This document shows, piece after piece, positions 25,382-36,000 of a stretch of DNA of 64,000 nucleotides. The translations under genes and the position numbers were made by a program. The stretch comes from an uncultured Bacilli bacterium (lineage in GTDB: Bacteria; Bacillota_I; Bacilli_A; RF39; UBA660): the NCBI GenBank assembly GCA_934190785.1, contig CAKPTA010000002.1, positions 1 through 64,000 of the forward strand, read 5' to 3'. A model generated the notes under the pieces. That model had not been told where the DNA came from. It did no database searches and was given only the letters and a program-made list of their open reading frames with translations. Each line of letters starts with the position of its first letter. The first letter of the stretch is position 1.

Positions 25382-28300
25382 TTATGCTGCCTCCTTTTCT
25401 GGTACGTCATAAACAACTTCTTTAGATTTAGAAAATTGAATTATTTTATTATCAATCATTTTATTATAACTATCTATTATTTTAGAACTAGTATAATGAT
25501 TAATATATTCATCATTAATATTATGAAATCCAATTTGTTCATCCTTCAAAAATTCTAATACTACTTTCTCTTTATCAATCTTACTCTTTACTAAATTAAC
25601 TTCTATATATCCTTCCAAATCATCTATAACCAATGGTACTTTTATAAAATTAGATTTAAAACTACATTTTACTTTTGGAATTTCTAAGGTTAAAATTTCC
25701 TTATTTTTCAAATTGCTAGGTGTAAACACCTTAACATATTTACTGATTTCAGAAAAAGATAACTTTCCTTCATAATCTTTTTTATATCCTGTTAATCTAT
25801 ATTTTGACATACCACTATTAAATATACCTTTACGTGGTGCTATGATTAAATAACTTTTATTATCTGTCCAATTACATATTTTCTTTATTGCAAATAGTAG
25901 AACATTTGGATCTTCAGTTTTAATATAAAATCCTTTTTCTGTTTCTAAGTATATTTTAGAATGGTATATTTTACATATAGGTTCTTTATATTTTGAAATA
26001 TAACTATTGTCATATAAAATATCTTCTTCCTTTGGGACTGACTGAACATCTTCAGTTTTTTCTAAAACCCTTACGTTTTTTTTAGTTTTATCCTCCCAAT
26101 TTGCTTTTAACTCTTCAAAACTTTTTGTACCAATATATTCACCATCAACATTGTATATTGAATGAGATTGTCCATACTTTAACTTTGTAAAAATGGTATC
26201 TCCATTATCTGATTTTAAACATTCATTTTTAGGTATATAAAAATATTCTTTAGCACTTGTAAATGGTATTCTTACAAAATAATGTGTATCAGTTTCCTTA
26301 GAGTCTATCAATAACATTTTATTAATTGAAAATTCATAATCTCTTTTAATAAAACTTTCCTTAGTTTTATCCATTTCTTTTGATTTAGATTCTTCAGTTT
26401 TTTTTAACTCTTTTTCTGATACAACATTACTTTTATCTATATTCAATTTATTATCCAAATTATTATAAAATAATATTGTTTTAAAATTACCAGTTGACCC
26501 TTTAAACTTATCATCTATAAATTCTTTATTAATACTAGGAAAAAGATTTCCATATTTAAAAAATTCCATTTTATCTTTGTTTAAAAACATTCTATTTTTT
26601 AAATTATCTTTTATCATATTAAGTGTATTATTATCATAATTTAAAATACCATCAAGATCATCAATGCTATTAATAATATATAGTTCTTCAACTTCTTCTA
26701 AAGCCAATTTTGATTCATCAGATAAACTATTCTCATATTGATCAATTACCATTTGCTTTTGATTATCTTTTAATTTTATCATTGCACTACCTTTAGAATT
26801 TTTAATATAAGTTTTATCAAATACAGAATTATATTTGAAACGATTAAGAATTTCATAATCAGAATATTCTTTATTATCTTTTAAGAATTCATTCAATAAA
26901 AGTTTAGTATTCAAAGTTGAAGTGGAATAATCTAAATATAATTCAGGATCTTTATTAAATACAGACACTAACTTATTTTCAACTGAACTTTTAAAATTTA
27001 AGTAATATGAAGACAATACTACATCATCCATTTTATCTATTTGTAATTTTAATTCAGAATAAAGAAAATTACTCATAGCTTTTGAATTAAATTTACTTAA
27101 AGCATTTTCTTTCTCTTCTATTCTTTTTGGATAAATTATTTCATCTAATTCTTTTTTATTGTACTCAGTTCGATTTAATAAATATTCTTTGAATAATGAT
27201 TCATCATAAGTGTTATTAATTATTTTATCTTGTTTTAATTGTTTGTATGCAAGAGAAATATTTTCAACATTTAATTCTAAATTATTAAAATATTTATAAT
27301 CTAATAAGAATGAAAATCCAGAAGTTTTAGCTTTCTGGACTTCCATAAATGGTATTTCTTTTTCTCCCAAAACACCAAAGTCTTTGTAATTACCTATTTT
27401 AGAAAAGTCTATTACATCAACTTTAAAACCTTCATTTAATAATACTGGAATGTGTTGAAGCATTTTTGTTCTACCTATATTTTCCTGTTTATCAAAATCA
27501 TTATCTAATGCCAAAGTAATTGATGAACGATTATTTTTAATTAATTTTATATGCTCAGGAGTAATTGCAGTACCCATTAATGCTGCTACATTCTCAAACC
27601 CTATTTTTTTGGCACCTACAACATCCATATAACCTTCTACTAAAATTAATTCATTATTATATGCTAATGGTTTAGCATTAGAAAAATTATATAACAATTC
27701 TTTCTTTTGAAAAATTTTTGTTTCATGTGTGTGTAAATATTTAGGTGTTTCATCTTTAATAGTACGACCACAAAAGGTGACTATATTTCCTTTTTCGTCA
27801 TGAATAGGAATCATGATTCTATCCGAAAAAGTTTCGTACAAATCACCATAATCATTGTGTCGTAAATATCCGAGTTCTATTAATTCAGGGCGTGGATAAT
27901 TTTCATTTTTTTCTGAAATTTTTAGTAATTGTCCTTTGGGAGCAAACCCCATACTTACTTCTTTCATATCCTTATCTGTTATATTTCTTTTATATAAATA
28001 ATCTTTAGGTTCTTTAGATACACTCAAATTATAAGAAAATAATTTATTTAGTTTTTCATTTAGTTGTAAAAGTTTTTGTTCATCTTCTGTATACCTTCTT
28101 GAAGATACAAAATACTTATTATTATATTTATTCTTTTTTAAATGAGATACATCTATATTCAAATGACAAATTTCTGATACAACTTTGGTAATTGCCTCAT
28201 TAAAAGAAATATCATTATTGTTAATAATTTTTTCATACTTCTGAACAAATGAAATAGCATTTCCACCTGTCCCACATGCAAAACATGTTGCAATGTTCTT

Positions 28301-28447
28301 TTTAGGATTAACTACCAAACTAGGATTGTTATCATTATGAAAAGGACATAAACATTTATTATGATTTAAATTTAATCCATAATAGTTCAATACATCTACA
28401 ATACTTGCTTGTTTTAATACTTCACTATATAGACTAATATTTGTCAC
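25382..28447 (-). CDS. DnaG-like primase with long C-terminal extension
   Basis: 1021 residues from a GTG start with AAAGGTAG as ribosome-binding site. A CHC2 zinc finger (C34, H37, C55, C58) opens the protein, followed by the primase catalytic core with Toprim motif ILVEGYMDVV and ALDNDFDKQ. The extension after about residue 430 contains a module (VRIPFTSAKEYFYIPKN) resembling one in the relaxase, plus further unknown domains. It likely primes the complementary strand after transfer. Plasmid primases such as RP4 TraC and ColIb Sog are transferred with DNA, which may apply here. Confidence 0.88.
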   Translation of the reverse strand: MTNISLYSEVLKQASIVDVLNYYGLNLNHNKCLCPFHNDNNPSLVVNPKKNIATCFACGTGGNAISFVQKYEKIINNNDISFNEAITKVVSEICHLNIDVSHLKKNKYNNKYFVSSRRYTEDEQKLLQLNEKLNKLFSYNLSVSKEPKDYLYKRNITDKDMKEVSMGFAPKGQLLKISEKNENYPRPELIELGYLRHNDYGDLYETFSDRIMIPIHDEKGNIVTFCGRTIKDETPKYLHTHETKIFQKKELLYNFSNAKPLAYNNELILVEGYMDVVGAKKIGFENVAALMGTAITPEHIKLIKNNRSSITLALDNDFDKQENIGRTKMLQHIPVLLNEGFKVDVIDFSKIGNYKDFGVLGEKEIPFMEVQKAKTSGFSFLLDYKYFNNLELNVENISLAYKQLKQDKIINNTYDESLFKEYLLNRTEYNKKELDEIIYPKRIEEKENALSKFNSKAMSNFLYSELKLQIDKMDDVVLSSYYLNFKSSVENKLVSVFNKDPELYLDYSTSTLNTKLLLNEFLKDNKEYSDYEILNRFKYNSVFDKTYIKNSKGSAMIKLKDNQKQMVIDQYENSLSDESKLALEEVEELYIINSIDDLDGILNYDNNTLNMIKDNLKNRMFLNKDKMEFFKYGNLFPSINKEFIDDKFKGSTGNFKTILFYNNLDNKLNIDKSNVVSEKELKKTEESKSKEMDKTKESFIKRDYEFSINKMLLIDSKETDTHYFVRIPFTSAKEYFYIPKNECLKSDNGDTIFTKLKYGQSHSIYNVDGEYIGTKSFEELKANWEDKTKKNVRVLEKTEDVQSVPKEEDILYDNSYISKYKEPICKIYHSKIYLETEKGFYIKTEDPNVLLFAIKKICNWTDNKSYLIIAPRKGIFNSGMSKYRLTGYKKDYEGKLSFSEISKYVKVFTPSNLKNKEILTLEIPKVKCSFKSNFIKVPLVIDDLEGYIEVNLVKSKIDKEKVVLEFLKDEQIGFHNINDEYINHYTSSKIIDSYNKMIDNKIIQFSKSKEVVYDVPEKEAA

Positions 28448-29314
28448 CTACCTTTCTATTTCAATATCTTCCTGTTCCTTCTCGATTAAATTCTGTGCTG
28501 CAAGTCTTCCATAATATAATAAATCCATAGCGAACTGTTGCATCTTTGAATAAATTATATCTGCATTATTAACAATAGTTCTAACTGATGGAGAACCACT
28601 GCTATTTCTTTGCTTTACAAGAATATCAATATATTCATCTGCATCAAATTTAATACAATATTCCATCAAACATTTAATTATATCGCCTGTTTTTAAATAA
28701 GTTGTATCTATTTCAAAACAAAATTTGAAATTTGGATTGATGCTTATTGACAATTCCCAGATATTTTTATTTGTAATTGAAACATTCCAATTACATTGTT
28801 CAATGATTTTTTTTACCTCATTCTTACTTAATTTATTAAGATCAATTTTTTCACGGTCTTTGTAATATTGCCCTATTTTTAATTTTTTAAATATTCTTTT
28901 TACATCTGAAAATCTATCATTGCATCTACAATGTTTTAAAAATGTATTTTCTAATTTTCTAAAATCATTATCATAATAATAAATATATCCAGATTTATCA
29001 TAATGAGCAATATCACCACAAGCATTTAGAAAGAATTTATATAAATCATCCGATAAATTTAAAAGCATATTATCCTTTTGAATCTTTTTATATTTATCCA
29101 CAATTTTGTTGAAAGAATAAACTGTATTGCCATCATATAAAATAGTTGCACCTATCTTATTATCATCAATACAATTTTGAATTAATAATCTATCTTTTGA
29201 TTCAATACCTGTTAAATTAAGTCTATCAATAATAGGAGTTGCTCTATCAATAGTCGCTTGATTTCCTAATATTCTTATATTTTTACCGTTTTTTTCTAAA
29301 CTTATGCTCTTCAT
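28448..29314 (-). CDS. Hypothetical protein preceding the primase
   Basis: 288 residues, basic in the middle, with no recognised domain. The start ATG 29314 lies 17 nt after operator site 3. The last codons encode an acidic tail (EKEQEDIEIER) and at the same time the AAAGGTAG used by the primase GTG start. Gene order and coupling suggest a primase accessory, but no function is seen. Confidence 0.68.
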   Translation of the reverse strand: MKSISLEKNGKNIRILGNQATIDRATPIIDRLNLTGIESKDRLLIQNCIDDNKIGATILYDGNTVYSFNKIVDKYKKIQKDNMLLNLSDDLYKFFLNACGDIAHYDKSGYIYYYDNDFRKLENTFLKHCRCNDRFSDVKRIFKKLKIGQYYKDREKIDLNKLSKNEVKKIIEQCNWNVSITNKNIWELSISINPNFKFCFEIDTTYLKTGDIIKCLMEYCIKFDADEYIDILVKQRNSSGSPSVRTIVNNADIIYSKMQQFAMDLLYYGRLAAQNLIEKEQEDIEIER

Positions 29315-29331
29315 CTGACATTCCTTTCTTT

Positions 29332-29347
29332 GTTTATACTAGTAAAC
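29332..29347 (-). promoter_or_regulatory. Operator site 3 of 7
   Basis: GTTTATACTAGTAAAC precedes the 28448-29314 gene by 17 bp. On the minus strand a -10 box TAAAAT (29357-29352) ends exactly 4 nt before it, the same geometry as sites 1 and 2. The -35 region is weak, so activation or read-through is possible. Confidence 0.65.
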
Positions 29348-29364
29348 ATTAATTTTAAAAAAAA

Positions 29365-29790
29365 TTATCTTTCAAGTTCTTCTAATTCCTTTTGTTTTAT
29401 ATCCTCCTCATTACGTTTCTCTAGGTTTTTTCTACATTCAAGTATTCTTCTAGCTGTTATGCCTATTTCATTCCAAGAAGTGTGAGTGACAACAGTTCTA
29501 CTTATCATTTTAGAATTTTTCATATAGCGAAGTTCTACACCTTTATATGTACGTTCTTTGAAACAAGATAAATCCTTTATCATTATAGATATAAATCTAT
29601 CCTCAGTTTTATCTTTTAAAACTGCTGCCATCAAATAATGATCTTTTTGATATGAAAATATTTCAAAATCAAATTTATTTGCTTGTTTTTCTAACTCTTT
29701 TTTCATTTGATTTGGATAATCTTCGTAATTTTTATTTGAAGACGTTTTTAGAATATTTTTCTCTATCCAATCATTTTTGAAATTCTTCAA
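29365..29790 (-). CDS. Hypothetical protein with TTG start
   Basis: 141 residues. The start is TTG 29790, supported by AGAGGAGGAAAC a few bases upstream; that site is encoded inside the preceding tiny membrane gene. No family is recognised. The central part looks like a small alpha/beta fold (YQKDHYLMAAVLKDKTEDRF). The C-terminal tail KQKELEELER belongs to the acidic-tail set. Confidence 0.65.
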   Translation of the reverse strand: MKNFKNDWIEKNILKTSSNKNYEDYPNQMKKELEKQANKFDFEIFSYQKDHYLMAAVLKDKTEDRFISIMIKDLSCFKERTYKGVELRYMKNSKMISRTVVTHTSWNEIGITARRILECRKNLEKRNEEDIKQKELEELER

Positions 29791-29902
29791 AAGTTTCCTC
29801 CTCTCTTGAGATTCTTCCAGAAATAACGCAACATGAATATAGGAATAGCAAAAGAAACAATAAACATAAAAATAATAAACAAATTAATATTTTATTTACC
29901 AT
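29771..29902 (-). CDS. 43-residue single-pass membrane protein
   Basis: ATG 29902 follows AAGGAGGAACAACTGAAAT. The product is one long hydrophobic segment (ILICLLFLCLLFLLLFLY, residues 5-22), then SCCVISGRISREEETFEEFQK, a short acidic cytoplasmic or external tail with two Cys next to the membrane. The Arg-Glu-Glu-Glu codons provide the AGAGGAGGAA used by the TTG start of the next gene, and the genes overlap by 20 nt. Size and location suggest a channel accessory or lipoprotein-like peptide. Confidence 0.6.
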   Translation of the reverse strand: MVNKILICLLFLCLLFLLLFLYSCCVISGRISREEETFEEFQK

Positions 29903-29941
29903 ATTTCAGTTGTTCCTCCTTATCTTTTTTGCACCTTATCA

Positions 29942-32900
29942 TTACTGATATTGACTAGTAAATTGTTTAGTTCCTACACTTCTAGTCCAAGTATCTCCTA
30001 TACCATTAGTACATGATACAGCAACCCAATATAAGTATGGATAATTATAATTGGTATAATTAGTATGATTTGCTATATAATCTCTCTGAATATCAGCTTG
30101 TGCCCTTGTTAAAGTGTAATCTGTGACTACCCAGTAAAATCCAGGAGCAGATGGTGCTTCCTCAATTCTTCCTGTCCAACCTGCTGATTTAAAGACATTT
30201 AGCAATCCTTCAGCATTTTTATAAGGTCCATGTCCAGTCATTAACATACAATAAGATTCTGTAATGTTAGCATATAAATTAACTGTATTTGTTGGCATTT
30301 TATCTACCCAACCTTCCCAGTAATTAAATTTATGATAAATATCTAATGCACTTTGAGCATCTAAATTTTCAAGTGCTGTATTATATGCAACTGAACGAGT
30401 AGCCCATAAAGAACCATTTACATAATAATTAACTGTATAATAATTAATAGTCCAATTTGCTGTATAACTTCTATTTCCAATTGTTCCTTTATTTATAGTC
30501 ACATTTTTAGATAATGAACTTAAATCAGTTCCAGTCCAACCTGTAAACGTATATCCTGTTCTTGTAGGTACTGGAAGTACAAATGAATCACTTTCAATAT
30601 TGTAGCTTGTTTGTAATGGAGATGCTGTCCCACCAGCCAAATTATAAGTTATATCATATTGTATAGTTTTCCAGTTAGCTACTAATTCGTGATCGAATTC
30701 CTTATCTTGTATACTATCTTCTGTTATTAATGTATCGTTATAATACCAACCTTCAAAAGTATAACCAACTCTTGTAGGTGTCGGTATAGTTCCATATAAA
30801 CTATTATAAGAAATCATAATATAATCTTCATTTACTACTCCACCATTTGCATTTAAACTTACTTTGTATGAATTGGATACCCAATTTGCTTTATAGGTTT
30901 TATCGCCAATAGAACCTTTATGAATTATCACTTCTAATTGAGGTTTTAATCCATTGCTTCCAGTCCACCCTAAAAATGTATACCCAGTTCTTGTAGGTGT
31001 CGGTAATGTAATTGTATCAGATTCTACATTATATTTAATTTCTTGACCATCATCATTACTGCAAGTATTAAAATTATACTTAATTGTATATTCATTAATG
31101 GTATATTGTGCTTTATATATGGTATCTTCTCTTATTACATCAAGAGATGGATTCCAACCTTCAAAAGTATAACCATCAATAAACATATCTTCAGGTGCAA
31201 CAGATTTTTTTCCATATTCAACTGTTTCACTCTTTAATAATGCTCCAAACAAATCATAATATTTTACATTTAACTTTATAATTTCCCATTTAGCATATAA
31301 AGTAATCACATCTTTGTCTTTAGATGATAAATTGGATATTTCTGATTCATCATTATACATTACATCTCCATCTATTGATGTTGACCATCCTATAAATGTA
31401 TATCCTTCTTTTGTAAATTGATTCTTATTTAATTTAGAAGTTTGATTATATGCAAATTCTTGTTTTTCCATTTCACCTTGACCTTCAGATGAATTATAAG
31501 AAATATAATAAGTTATTGGTTCATAATTTGCAGTTAACTCTTTATCACCAATAGAACCTGTTGATATTTTATAATCTATTTTAGGTTCTTTATTATCTGG
31601 TGTTGCCCAACCTATAAATGAATAACCATCCTTTTTAGGTGAAGGAATTATTATATCTTCACTTTCAACATTATAGTTAGTAGGTGCTTTATCTAACGTT
31701 CCACCGTTGAGATTATATTTAATATCATAGGTTATTAAATTCCATTCAGCATATAAATTAGTGTCTTCAGGGGCATTGTATAATGTATCACTTGATACGA
31801 AGTCACCATTCGAGTTTTTCCAACCATTGAAAGTATAACCATCCTTTTCTACTTCTGGTAATGTTCCATATTCAGAATCAAATTTAATTTTTCTTTTTAT
31901 TAAAGAGTCATTATTATCTTTTGAATTGAATATTAAATTATATATATTAGCATCATAATTAGCTTCTAATTCTATATTATCAACAGAACCTGTTAATATT
32001 TTATAGTCTATTATAGGTTCTTTATTATCTGGTGTTGTCCAACCTATAAATGAATAACCATCCTTTTTAGGCGAAGGGATTATTATATCTTTACTTTCAA
32101 CATTGTAATTAGTAGGTGCTTCATCTAATATTCCATCATTTAATTTATAAGATATATCATAACTATCAATATCATATAAAGCATTAATAGTTAGGTTTTC
32201 TTTTACTGTGGATAACTCTTTATCCCAATTTTTAAATGTGTACCCTTTTCTAGTTGGATTTTCAGGTAAAATAATTTTACTATTGTATTCTAACTTATCT
32301 TGTTGAATTATAGATTTATCATAATCCAAAAATGTTATTTGATAAGATTTAATTTCCCATACAGCATATAAAGTTATATTGTCACCATTTTTAGAAGACA
32401 AATTCTTTAATTCTGCTTTATCTTGAAATTCTGCTACACCATTATTTTTCGTTGACCAACCTTGAAAACTATATCCTTCTTTTGTATATTTATTTTCGTT
32501 TAAGATACAAATGTTGTCTAATTTACATATAATAGATTCCATGCTACCATATCCACCATTACTATCAAATGTAATTTTGTATTCTTTTGATAATTCTTGT
32601 TTTGAAGATGGCTTAACTTTATTTGGTTTCTCAACATTAATCTCCTCTTTAATAGTTTCTTTATCCTCATTGTCTTCAGGAGTAATTACCTCTTTTTGAA
32701 CTGGTACTACAATAGGTTTATCTTCCTGATTACTACAAGGTATCAAAAATCTAAACATAATAAAAACTATTAATAAAAGAAGTAGTAAAAAAAGAAAAGG
32801 GATACGCCTTTTCAATGCAATATATTTATCATCACCTACAAAAACGTATCCTTTTTTAAATCCAAATAATCTTTCTTTTATTTCGAATTCTTTGTTGTTA

Positions 32901-33073
32901 AATAATAATAAATCCAGATTTTTATTTTCAGAACTGGATTTATATTTTTTTAACTTAGTCTTTCCAACAATTAAATTATTTTTATTTTTTTTAAATTCTT
33001 TTTTTGATATATAAGGAACACCTTTACAATATCTGGAGTTTTTATGCTCAATAGCAATATATTTTTTTATCAT
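29942..33073 (-). CDS. Giant membrane-anchored InlB-repeat surface protein
   Basis: 1043 residues. A cytoplasmic N-terminus of about 88 residues is followed by one membrane segment (about 91-111) and a short acidic stalk. About eleven Listeria-Bacteroides/InlB-type beta-grasp repeats follow (about 70 residues each; signature GYTFxGW ... ANW/YAxW). The C-terminal 110 residues are a different, aromatic-rich domain (YCMLMTGHGPYKNAEGL, QADIQRDYIANHTN) that may be SPOR-like. There is no sorting signal; the protein is held as a type II anchor. It probably acts in cell contact during mating. Repeats 3 and 5 are nearly identical, pointing to internal duplication. Confidence 0.82.
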   Translation of the reverse strand: MIKKYIAIEHKNSRYCKGVPYISKKEFKKNKNNLIVGKTKLKKYKSSSENKNLDLLLFNNKEFEIKERLFGFKKGYVFVGDDKYIALKRRIPFLFLLLLLLIVFIMFRFLIPCSNQEDKPIVVPVQKEVITPEDNEDKETIKEEINVEKPNKVKPSSKQELSKEYKITFDSNGGYGSMESIICKLDNICILNENKYTKEGYSFQGWSTKNNGVAEFQDKAELKNLSSKNGDNITLYAVWEIKSYQITFLDYDKSIIQQDKLEYNSKIILPENPTRKGYTFKNWDKELSTVKENLTINALYDIDSYDISYKLNDGILDEAPTNYNVESKDIIIPSPKKDGYSFIGWTTPDNKEPIIDYKILTGSVDNIELEANYDANIYNLIFNSKDNNDSLIKRKIKFDSEYGTLPEVEKDGYTFNGWKNSNGDFVSSDTLYNAPEDTNLYAEWNLITYDIKYNLNGGTLDKAPTNYNVESEDIIIPSPKKDGYSFIGWATPDNKEPKIDYKISTGSIGDKELTANYEPITYYISYNSSEGQGEMEKQEFAYNQTSKLNKNQFTKEGYTFIGWSTSIDGDVMYNDESEISNLSSKDKDVITLYAKWEIIKLNVKYYDLFGALLKSETVEYGKKSVAPEDMFIDGYTFEGWNPSLDVIREDTIYKAQYTINEYTIKYNFNTCSNDDGQEIKYNVESDTITLPTPTRTGYTFLGWTGSNGLKPQLEVIIHKGSIGDKTYKANWVSNSYKVSLNANGGVVNEDYIMISYNSLYGTIPTPTRVGYTFEGWYYNDTLITEDSIQDKEFDHELVANWKTIQYDITYNLAGGTASPLQTSYNIESDSFVLPVPTRTGYTFTGWTGTDLSSLSKNVTINKGTIGNRSYTANWTINYYTVNYYVNGSLWATRSVAYNTALENLDAQSALDIYHKFNYWEGWVDKMPTNTVNLYANITESYCMLMTGHGPYKNAEGLLNVFKSAGWTGRIEEAPSAPGFYWVVTDYTLTRAQADIQRDYIANHTNYTNYNYPYLYWVAVSCTNGIGDTWTRSVGTKQFTSQYQ

Positions 33074-33098
33074 TGTTTGCTCCCTTCAATAAATAGAA

Positions 33099-36000
33099 TT
33101 ATTTTCTTTTCTTTTTGCGTAATGAAAGTGCTATTGCTATGACACCAGATAATGATATTCCACTTATTATTATATAAATAGGCATATTATTATCATAACC
33201 AGTTTGTACACCTTCTTGTATAACTGGTAATAATGTGTTTTGATAAGCAATACTATAAGTAAGATCCTCATCAGTTTCTACATTTTCATCATTAACAAAA
33301 AGTCCTTCACTATTTAAACTTACTTTTACAACTTCTGGACTTAGTAGGTATCCCTCAGGTGCTGAACTTTCCTTAATAAAAATAGTTGTTCCATATTTTA
33401 TATCAATTAAAGCTGTTCCTTTTTCTACATCTGCACTATATTCTCCTATAACTTTAGAACATTCTATATCAGTACATACCTTAAATTTAAAGTCTTTACT
33501 AACTATATTTTCTAATGTACTAGAATCTACTTTGTTAATTAAAATATAGTTTTTAATTATTTTATTATAAACTGTCTGACTATTAGAAACTTTTTCTATA
33601 TTTTGACCTTTATATTTAGTATCAACAGAAATCGCATCATCATTTTTATAATATCCTTCTAATTGTTTTTCTTCAGTAATTGAAAAATAAGTTTCATCAT
33701 CTAAAGAAATTGGTAAATCTGCTTTAAATATATAACCACCATCTGATCCAGTTTTTCCTTGCTCAATCAAAGTCCCTGCTTTTACCAATAATTTACCATC
33801 ATAAGAGTAAATATCTTTAATTGCAGTCAAATTAAAAACAACACCTTCTAGTGCTGTATTAGTATCTGAATCTAATTTAGTTAAATTAGATTCTACTTTT
33901 TGACGTTCATTAGTTATAGATATTGTCTCCATAACAACCTCAGTTTCGTTGTCAGCAAAATCTAATGACACTTTATATTGTGTTGTATCAATCAACATAC
34001 CATTTGGACTTTGATGTTCAAATGCTACATACTTTCCTAGTGGTAATAATTTTGATAATGCTTCACCTGATGATGAAGTTGTAATAACATCAACTAATTC
34101 ACCTTTTTTATAAATAACTGAATTATCTGCTGGATCTAAAATGTCTTCATCTGCCTGAACATAAACAACCATTCCCTCTAACTGTTTTTCTTCATATAAA
34201 AATTTGATATTACCATTTTCATCTTTTTCTATACCTGTTAATACTTCACCGTATTTCTTAAATTTTATTTGACCTTTTACTGCTTTGTCTTCCATCACTA
34301 CTGTTAATAATGGATCACCATCAGAATCAGTTTCAATAATATTTGTATTAGTCACTTTGAAACTTACACCATCTTTATTAATTAAGTAGTTATCTGGACT
34401 TACAACTTCTTCTAAAATCCAATTCCCTGCTTTAACTTCTAATGGCAATTGTATCATTCCTTTATCTGATGTTGTCCAAGTATCATAAGTGGTATCAGCA
34501 ACTTTTTGTGTTAAATATTCTCCAGTATCAGCATTTTTGATTTTAAATGATGTATTTGATGCTGTAATTAATTTTCCTGTTTCTGCATCCACTTTTACAA
34601 GTTTAACATAAGATGTAAATAAACGATTATTAACAATATATTTAATTGTATCTTGATTTTCCTTTGATACAGTAAAAGTAAATGTATTTTCTACTAATTC
34701 TGTATCCATTTGTCCTTTTATTTGTTTTACAACATAAGTTCCATAAGCTAATTGTTTTGACTTATCATAACCATTTTTATTAGTCACTAATTTATCGTAT
34801 TCTTTATCTGTAAATTCATTTCTATGCTCCCAAGCAGTTTCAATATCTCCATATTTATCAACATACTTTTTAGCAACAGCAATAAATTCTGCTCCCTCTT
34901 CTTTTTTCACTATTTCTGATTCTTCACCAGAAGTTATAATTTTTTCTATTTCAAAATCTCCAGTAATTACTTCTTCTTTTGATACTGATTTAGAAGTCAC
35001 TATCTTCACATTTTGTGAGGAATAACTTAAAGTAAAAACTTCTTTGTTTTTATTTAATTTATATCCAGTTGAACTAGTCAATTCAAGCCAGTAGTAGCTA
35101 CCTAGATATAAATCTTCTACTTGTGCTTGTCCATTTTCTATACGAACTCTAGTTATTTCATCATCTTTATTATATATTATAGAACCATCAGCAGGATCTA
35201 ATATATTTTCGTTAGCATATAATCCATATAATGCTCCATCAATTTCTGCTTCATTTTGTGCATAACCTACATCTGCATCCTCTTTAACTAATATAGCTGT
35301 TCCTTTTACCCTTTCATTTGATAAAGATAAACTAATACTTCCACTACCTGTCGCTGAATTGCTATCAGTAGTATTATCTGGATTTAGCCAATATTTAGTT
35401 TTAGTTTTTACTTCAACTACACTATATTTATGAGTTTGAGAAGCTTTATCCATTGCATTTTTTAATGCTTCAGAATCAGCAGCTGCTTGAGCATCTACTA
35501 AATTATGATAAGCACCTCTTTTATCAACTTCTGCTTGTTCTTCTTCACCTAAATAGTCCCAATTAGTTACATAAGTTTTAGGTGATGAAGTAGATGTATA
35601 AGTTGTTGTTGAAGTTGATAGTGCGTATCCATTCTCATCTGTTATTCCTGTTGCAAATTTAACATCATCTCTATAAAACTCTACTTCTACTCCTGATAAT
35701 GGTTTTCCAGATTCATGATCAGTTTTATAAAATGACACGTCCACAACTTCTTGTGCTGATTTTTCTGAAGTAGTAGTTGCATACTCTGGTTCCGCTTTAG
35801 TTAATCTAAATACATGAATGTAATCAAGAGAGTTAATAGTAATACTAGTACCTCTAGTCATGATATCACGTGCTAAAATGGCATCACCAACACCATTTCT
35901 TTCTCCATTAGCACCATACATTGAAATAGTATTATTATATATATGAATTAATCCTACGTGTCCACTGCCTGTATAATTTGCTTTATCTTCTGGTCTTTGA

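Noticed and set aside
29942..33073. Repeats considered as a CRISPR array
   Set aside because: The repeats are long protein-coding InlB-type modules, not short identical DNA repeats with spacers.
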